Shown here one piece after another: positions 25,948-34,114 of a stretch of 64,000 nt of DNA. This DNA is from Candidatus Nezhaarchaeota archaeon (GTDB lineage Archaea > Thermoproteota > Methanomethylicia > Nezhaarchaeales > WYZ-LMO8). The stretch is taken from assembly GCA_025059375.1 (NCBI GenBank), contig JANXDO010000001.1, positions 160,097 through 224,096 on the forward strand, read 5' to 3'. Every line of letters begins with the position of its first letter. Positions within the stretch are counted from its first letter, which is position 1. The notes below the pieces were generated by a model. It saw nothing but the letters and a program-made list of their open reading frames with translations. It was not told where the DNA came from and made no database searches. The translations under genes were made by a program, and so were the position numbers.

Positions 25948-27135
25948 CTACACCTCCAAACCTCTAACTCCATAGTAAATACATGGCTTATCGACATACC
26001 CTCTTTCAATAACCTTAAACGACATGTTTATCATGTCAATTAACTCCTTGACCGTTACGTCCCTGCCACCTATTCCAGCTATGAAGTTCAATATTAACGG
26101 TCTATCCCTATCATTAGCAAATAGAGCAGCTATGTCGTTGAATAGCGGCCCTCCAACACCTCCGAATCCTATCGCTCTATCAACTACTGCTAGGACCTTG
26201 GCCTTCATAAAGGCCTCCCTCCATGAGTCAATAGGTATTGGTCTATAAAGTCTTGGTCTAAACAACCCAACCTTCACACCTCTGCTTCTAAGTCGATCTA
26301 TTGCAACCTTAGCTGTGCTTGCCATAGCACCCATTGCTATTAGCAGTACTTCGGCATCTTCCATCATGTATTCCTCGTAGAGCCCATAGCTAACATTAAA
26401 CCTCTTCTCAAACTCCTTATCCACCTCTTCCAGGGCTTTAGGCACTTTAGTCAAGGCATCAACCAACTGGTACTTGAACTCGTAAGTGTGATCGGGCAAT
26501 GCCATGATCCCCATCGTTATGGGCCTATCCGGGTCTAGTATGTTGGGCCTGTCAATTCTAGGTAAGTACTCCATCACCTCATCTTTCTCCCTAACTATCA
26601 CTGGCTCATACGTATGGCTTAGGACGAAGCCATCATAGCACACGCATACCGGAACAAGTATGTCGCTTCTTTCAGCTAACCTATACGACTGTATTATTGA
26701 GTCATGGGCTTCTTGAGCTGAGGAGACGTACATCTGTACCCATCCACAGTCTCTTGAGGCCATCATGTCCTGGTGATCGTTATGAATGTTTAGTGGCATT
26801 GACAACGTCCTGTTGGCAATAGCCATTACGATTGGCAGCCTCATGCTCGACGCTATAAATAGGACCTCATGCATCAATGCAAGCCCTTGAGATGATGTTG
26901 CTGTAAAAACCCTAGCTCCAACAGCTGAGGCCCCCACAACAGCGCTCAAAGCTGAGTGTTCACTTTCTGCAGCAATGAACTCTGCATCTAACTCTCCATC
27001 AGCAACAAACTCAGATAGCTTCTCAACAACAGCTGTTTGAGGTGTAATCGGGTAAGCTGCTATGACATCAACATCACAGCTCTTAACAGCATAAGCTACA
27101 GCGTAATTAGTTGGTAATGCAAGTCTACGAATCAA
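25948..27135 (-). CDS. porA: pyruvate:ferredoxin oxidoreductase alpha subunit
   Basis: Alpha subunit of 395 residues with the pyrimidine-binding TPP half (AYPITPQTAVVEKLSEF near 30, AAESEHSALSAVVGASAVGARVFTATSSQGL near 60-85) and domain II (about 250-380, ALLIAMGAMASTAKV-like). It pairs with PorB to form the catalytic core. Three bases separate it from porB and eleven from porD, consistent with one transcript. Confidence 0.93.
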   Translation of the reverse strand: MIRRLALPTNYAVAYAVKSCDVDVIAAYPITPQTAVVEKLSEFVADGELDAEFIAAESEHSALSAVVGASAVGARVFTATSSQGLALMHEVLFIASSMRLPIVMAIANRTLSMPLNIHNDHQDMMASRDCGWVQMYVSSAQEAHDSIIQSYRLAERSDILVPVCVCYDGFVLSHTYEPVIVREKDEVMEYLPRIDRPNILDPDRPITMGIMALPDHTYEFKYQLVDALTKVPKALEEVDKEFEKRFNVSYGLYEEYMMEDAEVLLIAMGAMASTAKVAIDRLRSRGVKVGLFRPRLYRPIPIDSWREAFMKAKVLAVVDRAIGFGGVGGPLFNDIAALFANDRDRPLILNFIAGIGGRDVTVKELIDMINMSFKVIERGYVDKPCIYYGVRGLEV

Positions 27136-27146
27136 ACCAGCATCAC

Positions 27147-27422
27147 CTACTTAACCATCGTTATCGCCTTCGGGGGGCACTCATTAGCGCATATCCCGCA
27201 TCCTTTGCAGTACGTATAGTTAACCTTGGTGAAGCCATCCTCATCTATCTCTATAGCTCCCTCTGGGCAGAAGACCCAACACAGTAGACATTTAACACAC
27301 TTGCTTCTATCCACGTTGGGTGCGAAGACCCTCCAACTAGCTGTTCTATTCCTGACACTTGAACCTGGCTCTCTGATAACACAGCCCATTGGCAGCTCAT
27401 ACCACTTCTTAGGTTCAATCAA
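27147..27422 (-). CDS. porD: pyruvate:ferredoxin oxidoreductase delta subunit (2x 4Fe-4S)
   Basis: Ferredoxin-like electron-transfer subunit of 91 residues with two 4Fe-4S motifs: CVKCLLCWVFCPEGAI (about 38-53) and CKGCGICANECPPKAI (about 72-87). The N-terminal part with RTASWRVFAPNVD is typical of PorD. The first cluster runs C-x2-C-x2-C-x3-C as expected. It overlaps porG by 8 bases. Confidence 0.93.
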   Translation of the reverse strand: MIEPKKWYELPMGCVIREPGSSVRNRTASWRVFAPNVDRSKCVKCLLCWVFCPEGAIEIDEDGFTKVNYTYCKGCGICANECPPKAITMVK

Positions 27423-27984
27423 CCTTCACAACCTCCATCGCTGTGTTTTCAAAGGCTCTTATGAGAGCCTTTACGTTTCTATCCGCTATGGCACCCTTAA
27501 ATCTTGCCTCTAACACTTTTAACACGCTGGGCAACTCAACAACTCTAATAGATTTTATAACGGCGCCTAGCATTGCAGTATTGACTATTGGTCTACCTAG
27601 CACCTCTATAGCTATGCTTGTAGCATCAACAGTGGCAACCTCACCTTCATACTTCAACTTCTTAGCAAGCACTTGTGGACTATAATTCGTATTTACAATA
27701 AGCTTGCCGTTGGGCTTGATACCTTGTAGTACACCACGAACGTCGGCTTCAAGTAAGCTTTGATCCACTACTACAACTACGTCCGGCTCATATATGAATG
27801 ACCTATCGAATATGGGCTTATCATTAATTCTTGTGTAAGCTTGAACAGGTGCCCCACGCCTTTCTGCACCAAAGCTAGGAAAAGCTTGAGCCCACTTGCC
27901 CTCTATGACTGCTGCTGATGCCAAAAGTTCTGCTGCAGTAACAACACCTTGCCCTCCTCTACCATGCCATCGAACCTCAATCAA
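27415..27984 (-). CDS. porG: pyruvate:ferredoxin oxidoreductase gamma subunit
   Basis: Gamma subunit of 189 residues. The N-terminal GRGGQGVVTAAELLA is the CoA-binding/catalytic-gamma signature and GAERRGAPVQAYTRI follows. It is the first gene of porG-porD-porA-porB on the minus strand, the common archaeal order. The gene starts 107 bases from the hypA stop, and that gap contains an A/T-rich run around 28045-28065 that could hold its TATA element. Confidence 0.93.
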   Translation of the reverse strand: MIEVRWHGRGGQGVVTAAELLASAAVIEGKWAQAFPSFGAERRGAPVQAYTRINDKPIFDRSFIYEPDVVVVVDQSLLEADVRGVLQGIKPNGKLIVNTNYSPQVLAKKLKYEGEVATVDATSIAIEVLGRPIVNTAMLGAVIKSIRVVELPSVLKVLEARFKGAIADRNVKALIRAFENTAMEVVKVD

Positions 27985-28091
27985 GACTTAAACCCCCTTA
28001 ACTGTACATCAAGATAATTTCAAGCCACTCTCCTAAAACCTAAATTTTTAAATTTTTTTAAGTATTAGAGTGAGCTTACTAGACTTATCTT

Positions 28092-28505
28092 CTATCGTTT
28101 TATTTTAATTGATTTTATTATGAGCTCATTGCCGGAGACGAAGTTGAAGTCACTCTCACCACACTTAGGGCAGCTAGCCTTAAAGAAGGCTTTTAAATCA
28201 CATGAAGGGCAAGTCATCGCTACTAAATGACTTATGGTAGGCGTCATACTGCTCAACTTTAAGTCCCACTCTTCACCACATCTATTGCAACGAGCTCTAG
28301 CCTTAACAACATTTACATGGACCTTGGCCCCTTCAACGATCGTGCCTTTGCTTAAAATCTCAAGAGCTAAAATTAGCTGATCAGGATTTAGCAAAGTCAA
28401 TTCCCCTACGTCAACATCAATCTCCAAAACTTTCTCTGCTGAATGCCTAGAAGCAACTTCAAGTACTACTTCAAAGATACTTGTTGCGATGGAAAGCTCA
28501 TGCAT
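28092..28505 (-). CDS. hypA: hydrogenase nickel metallochaperone HypA
   Basis: Delivers nickel during NiFe hydrogenase maturation. The N-terminus MHELSIA gives the Ni-binding H2 and E3 once the second ATG (28505) is used; an ATG 6 bases upstream sits too close to the GAGGAGGA ribosome binding site. Zinc cysteines occur as three CxxC pairs (C73/C76, C99/C102, C112/C115), whereas HypA normally shows two, so the C99/C102 pair is extra. About 137 residues. It is divergent from a PhoU-like gene; no other hyp gene is near. Confidence 0.92.
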   Translation of the reverse strand: MHELSIATSIFEVVLEVASRHSAEKVLEIDVDVGELTLLNPDQLILALEILSKGTIVEGAKVHVNVVKARARCNRCGEEWDLKLSSMTPTISHLVAMTCPSCDLKAFFKASCPKCGESDFNFVSGNELIIKSIKIKR

Positions 28506-28581
28506 ACTCATTCCTCCTCAAGGGAAAACTTTAAGTTCGTAGTGGTTAGAATGCAAATAAGTATTGTGCGAGGTTGAATTC

Positions 28582-29253
28582 GTGACGCTAGAGAAGCTAA
28601 CATCTGAAGCTGCAGCACATAAGCTCTTAGACTTCGTCATGGAGCAGGGAAAGAAGCTTTGGACATCGTTCAAGCAACTAGAGGAAATGATGGACATATA
28701 CCTGTCGGGTAAAACTTCTAACAAGAGGATTAAGGAGCTTGCTGATGCGATCAATATAGCAGAGAAGGAGGGTAATGAAATAAAGCTTCAAATATACGAT
28801 TACCTTGCCAGAGTTGGAGAAGCATTGATGTACAGGGAGGACTGGATAAGGCTTGTACTGAATCTGGACTCCATAATAGACTACATAGACAGCATATCAT
28901 TTAGGTTATCAATAGCCGTTTCGAAGAAGTGGTATCCTACGCCTGAGACCTCTAACGGCTTTAAGCGCTTATCATCACTTGTCGGTGAGATGCTTGATAA
29001 GCTACGGTATGCATTGTCAGTATTTCAATCAAATGCATTAAAAGCTCTTGAGGTGTGTAATGAACTTGAAGAGCGAGAAAGAGAGATCGACGAAGCTCAT
29101 AGAGCACTTGGCTTCATGTTGCTCGAGTCTAACATTTCAACGCCCGCATTAATGTTGCTTCATGAGGTATGTGAGAGACTTGAGACCTTAGCTGACTTAG
29201 CCCTAAGAACTGGAGATAGCCTTAGAATTCTTGCTCTACACAGAATTCCTTAA
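28582..29253 (+). CDS. PhoU-like protein, DUF47 family
   Basis: All-helical protein of 223 residues resembling the DUF47/PhoU-like proteins that usually accompany Pit-type phosphate transporters. It has the repeated pattern of acidic and hydrophobic helices (LADAINIAEKEGNEIKLQIYD; NELEEREREIDEAHR) that binds metals in PhoU. No transporter gene is adjacent, which is unusual. The GTG at 28582 lies a few bases after GAGGTT (28570-28575) and is preferred to the TTG at 28564. It is divergent from hypA. Confidence 0.78.
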   Translation: MTLEKLTSEAAAHKLLDFVMEQGKKLWTSFKQLEEMMDIYLSGKTSNKRIKELADAINIAEKEGNEIKLQIYDYLARVGEALMYREDWIRLVLNLDSIIDYIDSISFRLSIAVSKKWYPTPETSNGFKRLSSLVGEMLDKLRYALSVFQSNALKALEVCNELEEREREIDEAHRALGFMLLESNISTPALMLLHEVCERLETLADLALRTGDSLRILALHRIP

Positions 29254-29635
29254 TCTTTCCCTCCTAATACACAGAGAATGCGTCTTTGGCATGTTGTAGC
29301 TACTAAGCCATCAATCATTATACTTGAAACCACGATATGCGCTGTGACACTTCAATCACGACATCTCCGTCAAATATCATGAGGGGCGGTGTCGACGTCA
29401 AGGAGCAACATGAACACAGCACGGAACAATACTCGAAATGGCAGTTAAACATTCTTTAAGCTCACTAGTGCAACATCAAGGCCAACGAAGTACAGGAGCA
29501 TATGAGCATGAGAAAGGCGATCACTAATAAACCTTTAGTTCATTTAACCTTAAACCCCACTTAAAGTATGATAACATATATGCGTTGTGTAGCTGTCTCA
29601 CTTATAGTGCCTTTATAAGTTGTCAAGGTGGTACG
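29254..29635. other. 382-base gap before endA
   Basis: No protein-like ORF, tRNA or clear hairpin was recognised. The last 60 bases hold A/T-rich stretches (CTTAAAG near 29560; ACATATATG near 29574) that could be the endA TATA region, and AAGGTGGT (29625-29632) just before the endA ATG. Confidence 0.4.
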
Positions 29636-30193
29636 ATGGAGGAGATCAAAGCAAAGGTACAGCTTCTTAATGGGAGAGCTGTAGTTTGGGATGTTAAACA
29701 AGCCGTGAAGTTATATAAAGAGGGTTTCTATGGCAAGTTCATCGGCATATCAAAACCTAAAGATCAGATCCCTGAAAGGCCCCTAGAACTCTCTCTACTT
29801 GAAGCATATTACTTAGCGGAGAAAGGTAGGATAGTAGTTACTAATGAATGTGGAAGAGAAATAACGCTGCAGGAACTCCACGACTATGCAAAGCATTATT
29901 ACGATGACTTCGATTACAGGTACAAGGTTTACAAGGATCTGAGAGAAAGAGGCTATATCGTAAGGCCCGGAATGAAGTTTGGCTCCATGTACGCGGTTTA
30001 TAGGTATGGCCCCGGCATAGACCATGCTCCATTCTTGGTTCACGTCATGCCAAGGGAGAGGTCTATGGACCCTGTTGAGATAATAAGAGCAGGTAGGCTC
30101 TCTCATAGCGTAAAGAAGCGCTTTATAATAGCAAGTGTAGACCCAAAGTCGGGTAAAGTTGATTACTGCATATTCTCGTGGTTCAAACCTTAA
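29636..30193 (+). CDS. endA: tRNA-splicing endonuclease EndA
   Basis: Cuts bulge-helix-bulge introns in pre-tRNA and pre-rRNA. The 185-residue form has the N-terminal domain (about 1-90) and the catalytic domain (about 95-185). Catalytic residues are visible: a tyrosine in AVYRYGPG (122 or 124), H130 in DHAPFLVHV, and a lysine in HSVKKRFIIA (160/161). The in-frame TTG at 29585 would add 17 unlikely residues, and the ATG at 29636 follows AAGGTGGT. The length matches homotetrameric or alpha2-beta2 type subunits; a second partner is not in the window. Confidence 0.93.
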   Translation: MEEIKAKVQLLNGRAVVWDVKQAVKLYKEGFYGKFIGISKPKDQIPERPLELSLLEAYYLAEKGRIVVTNECGREITLQELHDYAKHYYDDFDYRYKVYKDLRERGYIVRPGMKFGSMYAVYRYGPGIDHAPFLVHVMPRERSMDPVEIIRAGRLSHSVKKRFIIASVDPKSGKVDYCIFSWFKP

Positions 30194-30242
30194 TTCGAAG
30201 AACTTAAAAGCACATCAACATATCTAGCTTTGGGGATTGCTA

Positions 30243-30665
30243 TTGAGTAAAGTAAGGAAGATACTTGTTGGCATCGACGGCTCAGCGATATCCTACAAAG
30301 CAGCTGAAGTAGCATTAGACTTAGCATCGGACTTAAATGCTGAAGTCACAGCTGTGCACGTCATACCCCCACTACCAGCCGACTATGTGCTATTAGGCGC
30401 AAGGTTTGAACTGGATATAAGTGAGCTCGATAGGAAGTTGATGCACGAAGTCAGGATCATGGCCCTCTCTAAGAAAGTTAAGCTTGACACGAAGATAGTT
30501 AGGGGAGGCCCTTCAGAGGTCATAACATCTATGGCTGAGAGTGAAGGATATGACATGATAGTTCTAGGTTGTACTGGCATTGGAGGAGCATATAGAAGAC
30601 TCATGGGGAGCGTATCAGCTGAAGTAGTTAATACTTCAAAGAAGCCCGTCCTCCTAGTTAAGTAG
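30243..30665 (+). CDS. universal stress protein, UspA family (ATP-binding type)
   Basis: UspA-fold protein of 140 residues with RKILVGIDGSAISYKA at the start and GCTGIGGAYRRLMGSVSAEV near the end. The latter is the G-x2-G-x9-G-S ATP-binding loop, unlike the first Usp of this window at 11692, which lacks it. TTGs at 30237 and 30243 are both possible; the later one has better spacing from GGGGAT. A TATA-like AACTTAAAAG (30201-30210) lies upstream. Confidence 0.88.
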   Translation: MSKVRKILVGIDGSAISYKAAEVALDLASDLNAEVTAVHVIPPLPADYVLLGARFELDISELDRKLMHEVRIMALSKKVKLDTKIVRGGPSEVITSMAESEGYDMIVLGCTGIGGAYRRLMGSVSAEVVNTSKKPVLLVK

Positions 30666-30715
30666 CGTATTCTTAATAAGCATGGCTAAATTATCTTATT
30701 TGTAGGTGGCTCTTC

Positions 30716-31201
30716 TTGAAAGATAAGGATAACTGTGAGGGCTTAATCTTCGTGTTGAATACTTGGCTATACGGAATGCATAAAGCAGAGGTCTTCAAAA
30801 CGAAGCCAATACTATCCAGGGTTATACTAAGGAACGCTCAAGATTTCTTTATAAGAATGGTCGAGAAGCTAGGGGTATGGAAGTTTAAACGAGGAGTTAC
30901 GCCAATAGAGGCATTAAACGAGCATATAGAGGTTTTAGAGAGGCTTGGCTTTACTCCTAAATCCAACTTCATTGTTGAGCAGTTAAGTGAAAACAACATA
31001 ATAGTAAAGGTGATGAACTGCCCCTACAATATGGCCTGTGAAGAGATCATGAAAGAGGGGCATGAACTTGCTTGCCCCAGAGCTGTGGTCTTCGGATCTT
31101 CCATTAAAGACTTCTCAGGAAAGTACATAAGCTACAGGGTTGACCCATTGAAGGAGAGCGAGAAGGGTAGACATTGCATCATTAACATGAACGTAATATG
31201 A
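30716..31201 (+). CDS. uncharacterised cysteine-containing protein
   Basis: A 161-residue soluble protein I do not firmly recognise. It is helical in the first half. The second half has cysteines in NCPYNMACEEI (about 102-112), ELACPRAV and GRHCIINM. The arrangement of spaced cysteines around a small beta-sheet is reminiscent of V4R-type ligand-binding domains or of ATC-hydrolase-like proteins, but neither is secure. TTG start at 30716 behind AGGTGG (30703-30708). It follows the Usp gene by 50 bases. Confidence 0.6.
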   Translation: MKDKDNCEGLIFVLNTWLYGMHKAEVFKTKPILSRVILRNAQDFFIRMVEKLGVWKFKRGVTPIEALNEHIEVLERLGFTPKSNFIVEQLSENNIIVKVMNCPYNMACEEIMKEGHELACPRAVVFGSSIKDFSGKYISYRVDPLKESEKGRHCIINMNVI

Positions 31202-31570
31202 TGACACTGCAGGCAGGCGAAGAGATCCATAGTTTAGTTTCACTGGATGTTGGAAGTCTTCTTACCTCCACTTAAACACGAGTTAATCTCTCTTAAAGAG
31301 CGCCTTAAGCTTCCTCTTGGAATCCTCGGTTGATAGGAACAGCATAACGGCATCACCTTCACCCTGATGGCAGTTCTTTGGGCCTAGCCTGTAAAGGACA
31401 CAACTTTAATGTTACCATTCTTTCCTAAACCTTAAGTATAGGCAAAACTTCGTTAAGAACGTAACGTCTATCGCATTAATCAATCCATTAAGTGTCATCA
31501 GATTTATTGTACATCACAGTTTTAACTTCACTCAAGTCGTTACTCAATGTTTAAGCACAAGGCGCTTAAG
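31202..31570. other. 369-base gap containing a decayed reading frame
   Basis: Lies between the cysteine-containing protein and adk, which face each other. It holds a coding-like minus-strand fragment at 31283-31405, listed separately. The rest (31406-31570) has short broken frames and A/T-rich DNA; no tRNA or clear hairpin was seen. Confidence 0.4.
31283..31405 (-). pseudogene. fragment resembling a TrkA C-terminal domain
   Basis: A 40-codon open frame without a start codon ends at TAA 31283. It reads YRLGPKNCHQGEGDAVMLFL followed by STEDSKRKLKALFKRD, close to the end of a TrkA-C domain (a GD-x-x-x-x-F strand followed by a helix ending in LF). The preceding in-frame stop and overlapping short frames suggest a frameshifted, decayed gene. 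A short real protein with an unusual start is less likely. Confidence 0.35.
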
Positions 31571-32233
31571 CTACCTTAAAGATGAGGTCGCCCCTCGCAG
31601 TCTCTTCATAATTCTATCTTTAACCTCTTCTATGCTTCCAAGGCCATCAATTACAATAAGCTTTCCCTTACCATTATAGTAATCAAGAACTGGCTTGGTA
31701 GTTTCAGTGTAAACTCTAAACCTTTGCCTAACAACGTCCTCCCTATCATCTTCTCTTTGGTATAATTCATATCTACACACATCGCATTTAAGGTCCTCTT
31801 TCGGAGGGTTAAATTCAATGTGGTACACAGCACCACACTTCTTGCAAGTTAACCTCCCAGACAGTCTTCGAACAACCTCATCCTCAGGTACCTCGAGGTA
31901 TACTGCTGCTGTTAGCTCAAAACCCATTCGCCCTAGCATTTCATCAAGTTCACGAGCCTGTCTAACGTTTCTAGGATAACCATCAAGTATGAACCCCCTA
32001 CCCGCGTCAATGCTGTTTAGCCACTTCTCCACAATCTTAATTACTATATAGTCGGGTACAAGCTCGCCTCTATCCATGTAACTCTTTGCTTGCACTCCAA
32101 GCTCGCTTCCACTAGCCACTTCCATCCTCAATACGTCGCCCATTGCCATTGATGGTACTCCAAGGATCTTGGAAATAATCCTAACTTGAGTACCCTTGCC
32201 TGCACCTGGAGGACCTAGAAACACCAGCCTCAT
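31571..32233 (-). CDS. adk: adenylate kinase, long form with zinc-binding LID
   Basis: Interconverts ATP + AMP with two ADP. P-loop GPPGAGKGTQ at residues 7-16, the AMP-binding region around DGYPRNVRQA (84-93), and a long LID domain with four cysteines (C130, C133, C150, C153) that would bind zinc. The 220-residue length is the long bacterial type, not the short trimeric AdkA common in Thermoproteota, so transfer or lineage-specific retention is possible. It is co-directional with the nucleotidyltransferase upstream. Confidence 0.95.
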   Translation of the reverse strand: MRLVFLGPPGAGKGTQVRIISKILGVPSMAMGDVLRMEVASGSELGVQAKSYMDRGELVPDYIVIKIVEKWLNSIDAGRGFILDGYPRNVRQARELDEMLGRMGFELTAAVYLEVPEDEVVRRLSGRLTCKKCGAVYHIEFNPPKEDLKCDVCRYELYQREDDREDVVRQRFRVYTETTKPVLDYYNGKGKLIVIDGLGSIEEVKDRIMKRLRGATSSLR

Positions 32234-32271
32234 AACACAACATAAGCTAAAGCTAAGCTTTTATGCTTTCC

Positions 32272-32976
32272 CTAGACCTCCTTAGCCAGACTTAGTATCT
32301 CATCTAATCGCGGAAGGGGTTTCCCATCCAGCTGCTCCATGATCTGTAAAGCATCGAACATGAGTTGCTCATAGTTCTCCACGTTATAATGAAGCCTCTC
32401 TAGAAAGTCTCTATATATTCTTGAGAAGACCGAATCAAGGTTCTCCATTATCTCCTTATCGGTTAATGTGAAGAGCCTCTTATCCCTCACTATCCTCATT
32501 CTCGCAAAGTCTCTAACTGCGTGGTGAAGCCTCCTTAACCCCTCAACACGCTCCACTCCAGGCCTCATTGCCTCTGCCAAGTTCCTTAACCCCCAAAACC
32601 TTAACTTCATTATCGTTAGTTCCGTTAGCTTCGGCTTTTCCCTAGCCTTAAGAGCGCTATAGAAGCCATCATCAAGCACCGCCACGCCCTCAAGCCATAT
32701 CATGTGAGCTAATGGATCGCCACTCAACCATAGATCAAGAAACTGCCCTCTTGTGAAGATGCCTAACTCTAAATTATTACCTACTTCCTTGAGAGCCTCC
32801 TTGATTGAACTGTTGAGCCTCTCAACAATGACAATGACATCGATATCACTGACACCAGGCTTAAACTCATTCCCCCTCACTGCAGATCCAAACACTATCA
32901 CGCTATTGACGCGAACCCCAACTTCTCTAACCTTATCGATGAGCCTTTCAACCTCCTCCCGAGCCTTTGGATGCAT
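32272..32976 (-). CDS. nucleotidyltransferase-domain protein
   Basis: A 234-residue protein with an N-terminal pol-beta-like nucleotidyltransferase fold: VIVFGSAVRGN (about 29-39) and SDIDVIVIV (about 46-54) give the GS-x(n)-D-x-D catalytic signature. The C-terminal two-thirds is helical, with charged segments like RFWGLRNLAEAM, perhaps a HEPN-like or helical partner domain. Target unknown; such proteins include toxin-antitoxin type MNT enzymes, but a separate HEPN gene is not seen. It is divergent from the DUF2117-like gene. Confidence 0.72.
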   Translation of the reverse strand: MHPKAREEVERLIDKVREVGVRVNSVIVFGSAVRGNEFKPGVSDIDVIVIVERLNSSIKEALKEVGNNLELGIFTRGQFLDLWLSGDPLAHMIWLEGVAVLDDGFYSALKAREKPKLTELTIMKLRFWGLRNLAEAMRPGVERVEGLRRLHHAVRDFARMRIVRDKRLFTLTDKEIMENLDSVFSRIYRDFLERLHYNVENYEQLMFDALQIMEQLDGKPLPRLDEILSLAKEV

Positions 32977-33048
32977 AGAGCACTCACTAGGCCTAACATT
33001 AATCCTGAAAGCTTAACCTTAAATTCCTTGTACGCCATTGAACTCTAC

Positions 33049-34110
33049 GTGAAGCTTCTGCTGCTATTCCACATGAACGAGGTGTTCGATAGAGGATTAG
33101 CGAGAAAGATGATAGAATCTCTAAAACCTCTAGGTACAATTGATTGCAGAATAAGAGGGATTACCGGCTACACAGCAGCCTTAGACTCAGGTTTAGGGGA
33201 TGTAGTCAAGCTAGAAAAAGTGCCAATCACTGAACTAATAGCCCGGTCAGATCATGAAGCCATCGTGCTCACATCCTACACCAATAATCCAGAGAAATTC
33301 CATGCATACTGCTGGCTCATATCTAAGCAGGTCAGCGGTAAGCCGATTATCGAGGTTGAAGCAAATAGCCAGACAGTCATACCATTAAATGATGAGGCCA
33401 TCAGTCTTGCGAACAATATATCAAGGCTATTAAACTTTAAGCTTTCAGAGAAGAGAACCTTCCCAGTTAACATGTGGACCCATGGAGCTAGGACTTACAG
33501 GAGGATTTTAGCTGTTGAGCCAGGAGATTTCGTATTATTAAATGGCATAGTAATAGGAAGGGCTGTTTCAAGTGAAGCAATACTGGTAGAAGAGAACGGT
33601 AGGATCGTTGATGCCATAGGCGTAACCCTAAAACCTCATGGAATTGAGAAGCTGGATAGGTTAGGGTTTAAAGGGTTAAGGAACTCCAAGATTTCAAGTA
33701 TAAAGGTTCTAAGAGAGAGGGTTGAGAGGAGGGTGAGGATAAATAGCAGTAGGGGTCGCGGAGTAACGATATTTGACCACGAAGTTGCCGACGTTTATGA
33801 GAAGGTAGATAAAGTTGAAGGCGCCATAACCATAGGAGACGACACTACACTAATAATTTCAGACATATTTGAGAGGTATGGCAGAAGGATTCTAGGTATC
33901 ATGGACGGCGACGCCGATGGACTACTAGGCTTCTCAAAGTTACCGTCAAACTCCGTGCTGCTAATAGTAGATAATGATGATGAAGCCGGTCTTCAGGTCA
34001 AGGACCTCTTTAGGGGCGGAGGCTACTTAGATTCAGATTTTGATGTTGTGGTCGAGAAGGTTATTGAGCTCCTAAAGCCAATGACCAAGATGATAATAAG
34101 GTTAAGGTGA
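33049..34110 (+). CDS. DUF2117-like uncharacterised protein
   Basis: A 353-residue protein whose N-terminus (KLLLLFHMNEVFDRGLARKM, then RGITGYTAALDSGLGDVV) fits my memory of DUF2117, an uncharacterised family known mainly from methanogens. A later segment, ILGIMDGDADGL plus LLIVDNDDEAG, has an acidic Toprim-like look. Start: an ATG at 32971 would overlap the divergent gene; a TTG at 33028 and a GTG at 33049 are alternatives. 33049 begins the predicted first strand and lies about 26 bases after a TATA-like CTTAAATT, so a leaderless start is plausible. Function unknown. Confidence 0.65.
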   Translation: MKLLLLFHMNEVFDRGLARKMIESLKPLGTIDCRIRGITGYTAALDSGLGDVVKLEKVPITELIARSDHEAIVLTSYTNNPEKFHAYCWLISKQVSGKPIIEVEANSQTVIPLNDEAISLANNISRLLNFKLSEKRTFPVNMWTHGARTYRRILAVEPGDFVLLNGIVIGRAVSSEAILVEENGRIVDAIGVTLKPHGIEKLDRLGFKGLRNSKISSIKVLRERVERRVRINSSRGRGVTIFDHEVADVYEKVDKVEGAITIGDDTTLIISDIFERYGRRILGIMDGDADGLLGFSKLPSNSVLLIVDNDDEAGLQVKDLFRGGGYLDSDFDVVVEKVIELLKPMTKMIIRLR

Positions 34111-34114
34111 ACTA

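Noticed and set aside
32971..33048. ATG at 32971 as the start of the DUF2117-like gene
   Set aside because: It would overlap the start of the divergent nucleotidyltransferase gene. The first predicted strand begins at about 33049, about 26 bases after a TATA-like element.
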